DNA of 64,000 nucleotides from Corylus avellana. Taxonomy: Eukaryota; Streptophyta; Magnoliopsida; Fagales; Betulaceae. The notes below the pieces were generated by a model. The model did not search any database. It worked only from the letters and a program-made list of their open reading frames with translations, and was not told the DNA's origin. Each line of letters opens with the position of its first letter. Position 1 is the first letter of the stretch. This document shows positions 23,401 to 35,400 of the stretch, piece after piece. Position numbers and translations under genes: made by a program. Location of the stretch: positions 14,304,739 through 14,368,738 of the forward strand of contig NC_081547.1 of assembly GCF_901000735.1 (NCBI RefSeq), written 5' to 3'.

Positions 23401-26400
23401 GTTTCACATGGTCCAATCGTAGGATTTGGTCAAGAATTGATAAATTCTTGCGTTCTTCAGATTGGGAGGAGCTGTTTCCTGATGTCTCATAGAGAAGGCT
23501 GCCTCGAGAATTATTTGATCATTTTCCCTTGATGCTGGATTGTGGAGTGGTGAGAAGGGGTAGTAAGCCCTTTAGATTTGAAAATATGTGGTTGCAAGCC
23601 GAGGGCTTTGAGGAGTAGGTCAAGACGTGGTGGGGTTCCTATATGTATGAGGGTAATTCGAGCTATGTATTGGCTCGAAAATTGAAGGAGTTAAAAGCAG
23701 ATTTGAAAAAATGGAATGAGGAGGTTTTTGGGGATGTTAGAAAGCAGGAGTTGGAGGGGGGTATTGGTGAGCTGGATCGGATCATAGAAACAAGATCTTT
23801 AACGGAAGAGGAATTTATGCAACGAAAAGAACAATCTCGACAATTGGAGAGATGTTTATACCTTGAAGAAGCGAGTTGGAGGCTGTCAATAGGTTTGCAT
23901 GGAAAAAGTTAGAGAAGAAGAGGAGGCTCGTATATTGTGTTACGTAGCCTACGTCAAACATATTATTATATAAGCTGAAATAATTATGACAAAGACTAAA
24001 ATACCCTCAAACCCTAATACATTCTTCTAACACTCCCCCTCAACAGTCAGAAACTTTTGAGTGAGTGTGCTGAGTGAGTGTCGGCGCGTGAGGGCGCGTG
24101 TTAGGTGTTTTGGTGTTAGTTTTCAGATTGTGTCATGGCTGGACCGAGGAGGTGGATGGTGGAGTCCAAGGAGTTTGAGGTTTTGATCAAGGAAGGGGCT
24201 GCAGGAGTGAGAATTTTTGAGAGGAGCATTAGAATCAAAAGGTCCATCTTTCTTAAAAAGGATGAACTAGCCTGGATGGTGAGAATAGTGGATGATTTGG
24301 TGGCAGTGGATAGTTCTGAAGTATTCTGGGATCAATCCAGAGCTGGATACCCTAGAATTATTGCCCAGAAGTGTTCTAATAGACATGGTTACTTCCTGAT
24401 AGTGGAGGAATTCGATGAAAGAAGAAGATGCGGCTCGATCATCATCCCTGAAGGTCGTCGTGGTTTTGGGTGGGATCGTCTCATTAAAGAATTGCAAGTA
24501 GCTAATTCTTCTCTCCATGATAATCGAGGAATCAGTGAGCGTAGAGAGTTTAGGGGAGAAAAGGGAGAAAAGGAGGCGAAGAAACAGAATAGCTACACGG
24601 AGGTAGTGCGATTGTCGACGAAGGCAACCCAGAAAGACTGTGAAGTCTGGCAAGAACCAGGTCGGTGAAGCTATATCAACAAGAGCGTAGGTCCGAAGAA
24701 GTTCCAGGGTCCAACGATGGCTCAGGGAGTTTCGGGAGGGTCTCCAAAGGAATCTGTTATGGCTCCGATGAAATCCTCCTGGTCGGCGAAATCTGCTCGA
24801 GGTCCGGCAGAGCCTCGTGTGAACGATACGATATTTGGAGGTTGCGTGGAGTTGATGAGAAGAGGTCCGGCGAGTGGGTCAGCAAAGTCGGCAGCGCAGA
24901 CTGTGCAGTTGTCAGTCTCTGATAGCATGAAGGGAAGGGAAGGGATGGGGTACCATGCTGGGCAGACCTACTCTGAGATAGGCATTGAGTTCCTCAACGT
25001 GAAGGAGACGTTGAGAAGTCTGAAGAGAGAATGTGACGTGGGAATGTATAAGATTGACAGGGCGATTAATCAGATGAAGCTTAGTGGGCTTGGGCCGGGA
25101 AAGGAGGTAGCCGCAGGTCAGGGGAAGGCTGTATGGAAAGAGAAGGAGAAAACTGGGCCGGGAGGAATAACAAAGAAGACCAATAGCAGGCTGAAGTTGA
25201 AGAAGAAGGTGATGTTTAAGCCAAGAGGTGTCGTGGGCTCTGGTGTGGGCTGTAGTTTTAGCCCATCTCAAGATAGTCTTCATTCTCAAGTTGGGCTGGT
25301 GATGTCGGAGGCCTCTGGGAAAGTCGCGACTGGATCGCGAGTTCTCACACCTTCACCGGCACGCTCGTTGCTGGCCGGCAAAGAGCTAACAGGGGAAGGG
25401 GGGTTGGGTCAGCGGCGGAAAGGATTCCCAGGTTGTCTGTCGGCACTTCCGATGAGAAGTCAGTTCTAAAAAATCCCGCATGCCCGGCAGAGGAGTTTCA
25501 GCCCATTGGTAACGGACTAACTCTTCTGACCTATAGGAGGAGGAAGGCCGGGATGCAGAGAAGGGACGAAACATGGATGGGTTCGCTAGAAGCCTCGACG
25601 TCGATGTCTGGGCAATTGAAAGGGCTACTGAGACCGACACCGAAAAAGTCTCAAAGAGTGCCGGAGACGTTGCTATCATCGGAGGAGCAACAGATGGCGC
25701 CGGAGAGGCAACAGATGGCGCCGGAGAGGCAACAGATGGCGCCGGAGAGGGCTATGGAGACCGGCGAGGCTGGGGAGGGGTCGTTTCTGGCCACACGTCA
25801 GTTTCTGAGGGGGAGTCCCTCTCGCTGGAAGGTTGGTTTGGCCGTGGGGGAGTGGGCTCAGCAAACTTGTCGGGGGGAGGGTAGGAGTTTGGGTCCGTTG
25901 GTTCAATTTGGGCAGGAAAGGAGGGACCCAACACCGGAATTGAAGTTTTTTGGGTCTGATTTAGGCTTGGATGGGGATAGAGTTGCTGAAACAGCAGGTT
26001 TGGAGGATTTAGGGTCAGACACGATATCATCCAGCTGGGTAGTTGAAAACTGCCTCAATTTTTGCCCAAAAGTTGGAGTTTCTGATGAGGGGAAAAAGGA
26101 GGACTTGGAAGCTCTATTCAATGCTATCGAAGCTTCTAGAAGGCAGTACGATTTGGATTTGGGAGGTGTTTCTGCAGGTGTTCCTGCACTCAAAGGACTC
26201 GAAGAAATTGAGGAAAGTGAGAGGGTTACTTTGGTGGATCATGAAGCTTAATATAGTAGTATGGAATGTGAGAGGGTTGAATGCCCTCAAAAAAAGGTTG
26301 CGCATTAGGAGTCTTTTGAAAGAATGGAAGGTAGATGTAGTGTGTTTGATTGGGACGAAGATGGAGACTATCTCCAGAGAGGTGATACATAGTCTTTGGG

Positions 26401-29400
26401 GAGGTCAACATGTGGGGTGGAAGGTTAAAGGATCTACATAGTCTTTGGGGAGGTCAACATGTGGGGTGGAAGGTTAAAGGCTCTAATGGTTAGTCGGGGG
26501 GATGTTAATGATGTGGGATAGGAGGGTAGTGGAGTGTAAGGAGGAGTGTGTGGGACATTTTTCTTTGGCTTGCTCTTTTCAAAATGTAGAGGATAAATGG
26601 GTGTGGGCGTTTGGGGGAGTGTATGGACCGAATGAGAAAATGGAGAGAAGGGCACTTTGGGAAGAGTTGGCTGGTTTGATTGGGATGTGGGAGGTTCCTT
26701 GGTGTTTGGGTGGGGATTTCAACATTGTACGCTTTCCTAGTGAGCGATCCAATGATTCTTATTACTCCTCGGGTATGATGGATTTCTCGGACTTCATTTT
26801 TGAGAATAATCTGGTGGATATTCCGATGATGGGGGGTCAATTTACTTGGTCTAATAATCAAGAAAATGAGAGTTGGTCAAAGATTGACCGGTTCTTGTTT
26901 TCTTCGGATTGGGAAGATCACTACCCAGCAGTTTCTCAAAGAAGACTTCAACGTCTGCTCTCGGATCATTTCCCTTTATTACTGGATTGTGGAACTCCTT
27001 ATGGAGGTAAGAAGGGTTTTAAATTTGAAAATATGTGGCTTAAGGCAGAGGGTTTTGTTGATAAGGTTGCGTCTTGGTGGGGGTCATATTTGTTTGAGAG
27101 TTCACCTAGCTTTGTGCTTGCTAGTAAATTAAAATCCCTTAAAGTGGACTTGAAAAAGTGGAATGAGGAGGTCTTTGGGGATATTGGGAGGAAAAAGAAG
27201 GAGTTATTGGGAGATATCCAGGAGTTGGATGAGTTGGCAGAATCAAGAGGATTAGATCAAGAGGAGAAAATCTGGAAGACGGACAAGTTGAAAGATTTGG
27301 AGAATACTTTGTTGTGTGAAGAAATTCATTGGCGTCAGAAATCGAGAGCTTTGTGGCTCAAGGAGGGGGATCGAAATACTCGCTTTTTCCACAAGATGGC
27401 TAACTCTCACCGAAGGTACAACCGGGTGGAAGTGCTTCGTATCAATGGCATCTTATCTGGTGATCCAGTGGAGATAAAAGATCACATAGTGCTGTATTAT
27501 CAAAGTCTTTATTCGGAACAAAGTTCTTGGCGCCCTAGAATGGATAACCAGCCTTTTTTGTCCATCGAGGAGGAGGACAATAGGTGGTTAGAAAGAGACT
27601 TTGAGGAAAAGGAGGTTTGGGAGGTGGTAAAAGGTATGGATGGTGATAAGGCTTCGGGTCCAGATGGCTTTTCCATGGCTTTTTTTCAAGCTTGCTGGAG
27701 TGTTATTAAGCAAGATGTCATGGCAGTTTTTGCAGAGTTCCATCGCAGACGTCAATTAGTGAAGAATTTGAATGCAACCTTTATTTCCTTGATTCCAAAG
27801 AAGGCGGATGCGGTGGAGATGAAGGACTTTCGGCCTATTAGTCTGGTGGGAGGGGTGTATAAAATTGTGTCTAAGGTTCTTGCCAGTAGGATGAAAACTG
27901 TTTTGGATAAGGTCATTTCCTATTCTCAAAATGCTTTTATTGGGGGCCGGCAAATCCTAGATTTCGTTCTTATTGCAAATGAATGTGTGGTTAGTCGCAT
28001 GAAATCAGGGGTGCCAGGTGTTCTTTGTAAATTGGATTTGGAAAAGGCCTATGACCATGTAAATTGGGACTTTGTTTTATATTTGCTGCATAGATGTGGT
28101 TTTGGCGAGAAGTGGAGGGCTTGGATAGAATGGTGTATTAAGACAGTAAGATTCTCCATTCTTGTGAATGGTTCTCCGGAAGGGTTCTTTAACAGTTCGA
28201 GGGGAATCAGGCAAGGGGATCCTCTCTCACCGTTATTGTTTGTGCTTGTTATGGAGGCTTTGAGTAAGATGGTGAATGCGACGGTTGACCAAGGCCTTTT
28301 GACTGGTTTTTCGGTGGGAAATAGGGTCTTGTCAGAGTTGATGATTTCTCACTCCTTATTTGCGGATGATGCTTTGATTTTTTGTGAAGATTCTATCGAG
28401 CAAATCCGGTATGTTCGTCTCATTCTCTTATGTTTTGAAGTTGTTTCGGGTTTGAGAGTGAATCTTGGAAAGTCGAAGATTGTGGCTCTTGGTGAGGTGG
28501 AGAATATTGGGGGCTTAGCTAACATTCTTGGGTGTAGTGTTGCCGATTTGCCTATGAAATATTTGGGCCTCCCTCTTGGGGCGTCTTATAAGGATACGGT
28601 TATGTGGAATGAAGTGATCGAAAAGATGGAGCGTCAGATGGCAGGTTGGAAGAGAATGTACCTTTTTAAAGGAGGTCGCTTAACCCTCATTAAGAGCACT
28701 TTGGCTAACCTTCCGACTTACTTTTTATCTCTATTTCCGATTCCTGTTAGTGTAGCTAAAAGGATTGAGAAAGTCCAGAGAGATTTCTTGTGGGGAGGAA
28801 TGGGGGATGAGCCCAAGTTGCATCTAGTAAGTTGGGACCAAGTTTGTACCCCTATTCGTTATGGTCTTGGCATTCGGAAGATGCATCAGTTTAACCAAGC
28901 TCTTTTGGGGAAATGGCTTTGGAGATATGCAAATGAGAACNNNNNNNNNNNNNNNNNNNNNNNNNNNNNNNNNNNNNNNNNNNNNNNNNNNNNNNNNNNN
29001 NNNNNNNNNNNNNNNNNNNNNNNNNNNNNNNNNNNNNNNNTTTCTATCCAAAAATCTGAATTTTAGCTTTCTTGGGTCCGTATTCCAATTTTGTTGTTGG
29101 GTCTCAAAGCGTGTCGATTGAGGTTCGCATCACCATGGCATATGGACATCAAACCAGCCAACTCAGCCCACAAGTCTCTATGTTCCACATCATCATTAGG
29201 TCCATACACCCCCGCAAACGCCCACTCTATATTTGCTATAACACTTTTGAAGCTCGCCTATCCCACTTTAACAATATACTTCCTGACTTTCGACCCCAAA
29301 TACAACCAATCTACATGCCTACACCCCCACACACTACCAACCACCTCCCTACTAATCACCTCCATTTTTGTCTCTTGCAAACATATAATATCAGCTTTCC

Positions 29401-32400
29401 ACTCCCTTAATCACCCCCTAATTTGCATTCTTTTTTCGACCTCATTCATCCCTTGCACATTCCAAGTGATTATTTTTGGGTTCATAAAAAACCTTTACCA
29501 TCTCTCCCTTTTCTTGACAACCGAGATGCCTGTCCTCCTTTCCCATCATAATTGACCGAACACTCCAATCGCTTTAGCTCGCGACTACCTCTAATGCCCG
29601 ATTTTTCACTCACATCAATCACTGACTCCGCCCTTCTCCCATTTCTTTTAGCTTCAATGTCAGAGAAGAGAGCCATCATTTCTTCCTCATGACCATCACA
29701 AGATAGTCACAAAGCATAGCAAAGGTCTTTCACTCTCTCAATCACCCACTCTGTAGGCATGGATGGGTTCTTTCCTTTTTCCCCCACAGTTGCCAGAGGT
29801 TCAATTTCCAACATCGCAGGTTCTTCCCTTTCAACTCCAGTAAATACCACCACTGCCTTGTTCTTTTCACCCTCACCCCCATCCCGATTTTCTCCCTCCC
29901 CAGTGACCTTTTCACCCTCACCCTCGACAAATTTATCTTCCTCCCTAGTGATTACTAATTCCCGTCCTCCATCCACACTTCCTATATTCATCATTCGACC
30001 CTCCCTATCTAGCCCATGATTCCTCCCTCCTCCCTTCTCCTTCTCCTACCACCAGTGCTCCGCTTCCCTGACCAGTCGCTTCTCTGGCCGACAGCTGAGC
30101 GTCGCCAACAATGTATGTGTGTTATTGTCTGCGATTCCGGACCCAGAGGCTGTACCATATCTCCTACGTCAGCGCCGATGGGTTCTGCTTCGATTCTGGC
30201 CTGCCCAGATGCACCTGCTGTCTCCCCTCCTCCTGTCGCCGCCTTTACTGCCGTTGAAGTTCCATCCTTGGGTTGGTCAATGGTCTTATCGGCATGTTCT
30301 GTGGCAGTTTTAATTCTTATCATCACTGACATCCTACTCTGGATGTTCTCCAGCGGCTCTCCGGTCGCCGGGTGTTCCATTCGACCTACTAGTTTTGGGC
30401 GCCAGCTGGGTAGGTGTCATCGAACATAAGTCTTGTTGTATCTGTTAATGGGTTGTGCCCGTGTGGGCTTGTCAATTGGATACCAGTTCCTTTCCTTGGA
30501 AAAGAATATGGAAAGTTAAAGGTCCACCACAATTAGCATTCTTCACTTGGACAGCAGCTTTTGAAAAAAATCTTTACGACAGATAATTTGAGAAAGCATG
30601 GAACAATCATCTTGGATGTGTAAATTGAATGGAGAGACAGTAGATCATTAATCTCTTTATTGTGATATTGCTAGTAAAATGTGGTCCCATGTATTTTGCT
30701 TGTTTGGGATTTGGTCAGTTACGCAAAGGATGGTGATTGAACTGCCGAAATGAACAGAACACTCGGTAAACATTGTAGAACTAAAATTTGAAAGGCAGGT
30801 CCATTGTGTTTAATGTAATGTCTGTGGAGAGAAAGGATTTGGTGAATGGAATTACCAGCTGTGAAGCTAAAGCTATTCTTCTTGAGTTCTCTCTATGATT
30901 GGATCACAGCTACAACATCACTATCCTTTTCGAATTTGTCGAAATTGTTTGATATTTTGACTTTTAGATGCTAATTTTATCTTCTATACACCTTGTATAC
31001 TAGGATTGCACCTTTTACTGTGCTCTTTTAATAAATTTTACTTATCAAAAGGAATAAAAAAAAAAAAAAACAAAACAAAACAAAAAAAACACTAGTGACA
31101 ATTAAGAGCAGAACCATGTAGAAAAATACTAGGGATGCCAATAGGGCAGGTTATGTGCCCAATACGTAGAGTTTATAAAAGAATGTTAGAAAGCTGAAAC
31201 TTTTTTCTAAGTGCAGCAGGAAGAAGAGCTCGAGAAAAGAAGATAAAAAATACTATAGTATGGAAGGTAAAAGTCAAGTCTATAATGCCTAAAGGAGGAC
31301 AAAAAAAAAGCTAGATTTCTCACCAACCTTTGCACAATCATTGCGAGCCTTATTCCAATCGATTTCACGATAAGGGCCTGTATAAAGCTCCTTTCTCAAA
31401 GATTGGATTGTGGATGTGATAGGACCAACAAACCTCTTACCATATAAATAGGACATGGGCAAATACACCATTCGGCAATGACACCACATCCTTCCTATAA
31501 GAAAATGTGGAAATTCATCAGCAAGAAGTTCAGGACAAAACCATACCACTGTAATTGCATCCCCTACAGTTGCCACTCATGGACCAAAGTCCTTCCTGAA
31601 CTGTAACAGCGAAAATATGTAGATTTAACAAATTGCAATGGTGGAAAATATTTTATTATTTTTATAATGTTAGCAATATAAAATACTTTTCGTACATGAG
31701 GCGGAGCATATATTGTGTTCATGGTGTAAGAATGACTAAAAAGTCACAGACCTGGATGAAATGGGAGAAGGTAAGGGCAAAGCCATACTTCTGGCGGCAG
31801 TGGATTATTCCCAGACCATTCGTACACTCCAAGTACCTGAAACCAGTGAAAATCAACCACAAGTTAGCTAATATTTTCAAGGCATTATCTTTTTCAGCAC
31901 AATATAACAAAATTGAGACGGAGTTCATACTGAAAGCCACATTTTCCCCCATGAAGTGATTGCAGTTGCACCACCATGATCCAAGATCCACTTCCGTGCT
32001 TTTTCCACTGCCCCTAGTCCATCCTCAGGTTCACCAAGCAATCTCAAAGTAACATAATTGAGTACAGTACCAAACATGGTGCTTGGGCCCTCGATATGTA
32101 GACCCCAACCCCCATCTTCATTCTGCAATTAGATGGATCACCATTTCAAAGTTTTTTGTTAATACTACAAGACCTAAAGAAAATAGAATAAGGCTCTATT
32201 GAGTGTAATTCGTAAACATCAGTGATATAAGCAATTAATCCAGGTAGAAGGAATATAATCATTAAAAAGAGTTCCCACCATATTGAAGCCAAATAGAATA
32301 AATTAGTAGTTATGCACTTATCTTTTTCCTTTTTCTTTAACACAGAGACGAACATTGAAATTCAAAGTGGAAAAGGAGCCTCAGACATAAAACTGTTAAG

Positions 32401-35400
32401 ATTGCATCAAAATTCTTGCCTGATGATTGTATAGATATCTGCAAATCTCACATTGATGTTCCTTTGATAAGACGACATTTAGAGTTCCAGTAATTGAAAG
32501 AGTAATCACCTGTTCCAGTAGATAAGAAGGATTGCACTCCACGCAGTTCATGATAATTTCACTGGAACAAATCATAAAGTAATTTAAAGCACCTCACTCT
32601 TCTTCTTCTTCTTTATTGTTATTTTTTCTTTCTTTTAATTTTTTTTTTTTAAATTAAAGCCTCAAAAGATGTCATCCAGTTCATTTTAAATAATGCTGCA
32701 AAATTCTGAATAAACTATGCAAATTTTATAGCATGGAATACTATGCTATCAAATTTATAGATTAGTCAGTTTTTGTTGCACAAACATACCAAAATGATTT
32801 CTTCTTCTCAGTCTTACCAAACCAGGAATTAGAAACATGGGACCCCCATAATCCCCAGGCCAATGACCATCATCTGCCTGGATTGTTGAGTAGAAATTGA
32901 TGGCCCTTTGTAAGGTCATTCTTACCGCCTCCTCTCTGACTTCCTCTGTATCTTTAATTTTGACTTGTGGTATATTTGCAAAAGATGGGTTCTCCTTTGC
33001 AAACTATATATCAGAGAGAAAATTAAAGTAACATATTGAGAATCAATTATTACAGAGAGCAAGTTTAAAAAAAGGACAATTACAAATTTCAAGTGCACAA
33101 ATTTCCCTTGTTCATGTCGCTATCAATCAGTACATGTTTAATTAAATACAAAGTCTTTGTGGAAGAGAATGATAACAAATGACACTTAATGTGGTCATTC
33201 TTCAAGAAACTATTATAGACAAACCTTAATGGTCCCTTGAAGCCAAAACAACTGATAAAAGAGAAAGGGGAAAAGGAATTTGGAATCTTATAACAATCAT
33301 TATAAATTAATCATATGCCTAATGTAATCCGGAAAATGAGAAAAGTCAGCGGCTAGAACATTATATGAATATATATAAATCCTATACAAGCTTAGCATCA
33401 CTTGCATGGGTAAAATAACAGAATGTTTACTATACAAATCTAGTAATGAAACCAAAAGACAGGATGGAGATCTCAATGCAGATCCTAGCTCAGGAAGCAC
33501 TCGAAATTTTAAATCTAGATAGGTTTCAACATCAGTAGATTTTTTTTTTTTTTTTTGGATAAGTAATCGAAATATTACAAAAAGGCAATCCAAGTACACA
33601 GGGAAATACAAGAGAAACACCTAATTAGAAAGAGAAAATAAGTCAAGAAAATCATGAAAACTTAGCAAATTTAATATATAAGGCAGCTGTGTAGTGGTCT
33701 TTAAAATTTCTACTACTGTCCTATCGCGGTATTCAAAATTTATATCATTTATTTCCTTTCAAAACAGCACAAAAGGCAAGACAAAACTATTTTCCACAGA
33801 GCTGCCCTCTGAGGACTGCCTACCAACCTTCTCCAACAAGCAAAAAGGTCAACTACTCTTCTAGCATAACCTAAGATGACTGAAGATGGCACTCCACAAA
33901 GCATTGGTGATCTTACAATTGAGAAGAAGATGATCCACAGTCTCCCCACTCTTCTTACACATGTCACGTTGTTTCCTTAGGCTATTTATGTCATGGGTCT
34001 AACAATAATAGATATGTAGTCCAGCTAGAATAAGGGTGTAGATAATCAAGGGGTTATTAGTAGTTGGGTTGTTGGGCTGAAGCCCATTTGTAATAAACAG
34101 GTTACTTCAGTTGGTTACAAAAGGTTAGAATTTGTTTTGTAGTTCTTGTATAAAAGGCCCAAAGGCAATGTAATCGGATATCCAGAAAAGTAAACTCATT
34201 TTCTTTCAATGGAGATTGATTATCTCAAATCAAGTCACCCATATCACCAATTTCATTCATACATTTCCACAAACACTATTTACCATCAAATTACATCCGA
34301 AATGTATACAAAATTAGAAAAATACATAACACTATCCATGGTCAAGATCTTCCAAGGGCAGCTATCCAAGAGAAAAGGCTATTCTCAAGGATACATTATG
34401 CCACCAATAATGATTGTAATTGTTATCAATAATACAACAGTAGAGAACTCATTAATACCGAGATCATTCTTTCCCTTCTTAAGCTTCTCAGAATCATTCA
34501 AGAGTTGATGTTTCAGGATGTAATTACACAATAAGGAGTGTAATTGTTATCAATAATGTTGTAGATAACTCAATAATACCAAGATCATTCTTTCCCTTCT
34601 TAACCTTCTCAGAATTATTCAAGAGTTGAAGTTTCAGAATGTTATTACACAATAAAGATTGTAATTGTTATCAAATAGAAAATGATCCAAGCGCTTAAGA
34701 AGAAAATGATCTTAATTCAATTCTCAATATATGCCTAATTACAAACATATCTGGTGATAGGTAATATTGTCAGCCCAAAAAAAGGACCACGGCGGTCTTC
34801 CAATCCCACAAACATTCGGACTCCTTTAACCTTCATCCCACAAGCGCCTAACCAGCAGAAAGGACTGAGTGACTTGCCAAGGGCCACATTAATTGACAAA
34901 TGTTCAACCAAGGGACAAGCCCTAGGAAGACCTATTAGGGAGAGAATCACCACGAGAGTCCACCAAGAGTATATTAATATACATATTTGGATATCATTCT
35001 ATCCCAAAAGCTTAAGCTAATGGGTTTGGGTCCACTTAAGTATATTAACTACTCACTTTCTTTCTTTTTTTTTGAATGTGAGACAAAACACTCAACAATT
35101 TTTCCCTTACTTGTGAATATTTTTCACATTGACCTAACTCCCCCTCGTGTGTGAGTCTTTTACAAGTCCATAAGTATCATACATCCAAGAGTTGCACTAA
35201 TTGCGCGCCACATAATGCAACTTTGCTCCAAGGGCCATTGACAATCTTTACCAGATCCAAACCAAACACGTCAAAGACCAAGATAGTCGTGTAAGCGGAA
35301 GCTAACCATAGCTCTGATACCAATTATTAGAGAGAAAATCACCTAGAGAATCCACCAAGAGTACATTAACATACATATTTGGAAACTACTCTTACGTAAA

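Larger units (their letters stand above)
20980..23925 (+). pseudogene. degenerate LINE: ORF1 and endonuclease, split by a solo LTR
   Basis: Plus-strand LINE in two segments, 20980-22268 and 23151-23925. The first has the ORF1 end ([15 protein letters not shown] near 21820-21865) followed by decayed endonuclease motifs ([23 protein letters not shown]). The second continues with [21 protein letters not shown] and [13 protein letters not shown], then [15 protein letters not shown]. Stops and frameshifts abound. RT is missing, so the element is 3' truncated at a copia LTR remnant. A 72-bp tandem duplication lies in the endonuclease part. Confidence 0.75.
24048..28940 (+). mobile_element. LINE with long ORF1 and ORF2, 3' end lost in gap
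   Basis: Plus-strand L1-type element, close relative of the full-length copy at 36239-42211. It includes a GC-rich 5' leader with GGCGCGTG repeats, ORF1 (24135-26251) and ORF2 (26241-28940). The gap at 28941 removes the end of RT, the zinc-binding region and the tail. If contig B is misoriented, this element really lies on the minus strand within CAS intron 6. Confidence 0.88.
29041..33548 (-). repeat. right arm of 4.5-kb near-identical inverted repeat
   Basis: Reverse complement of 17855-22360. Left position p corresponds to 51403 minus p up to the 2-bp indel. It carries CAS exons 2-6 on the minus strand, in the same direction as exon 1 and exons 7-12. It also repeats the ORF1/endonuclease LINE fragment (about 29130-30423), the LINE tail fragment (about 30468-31091) and the LTR start. 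Confidence 0.93.

Noticed and set aside
34735..34953. Possible 72-codon gene on the minus strand
   Set aside because: No recognised family; overlaps the edge of the TRIM-like element.
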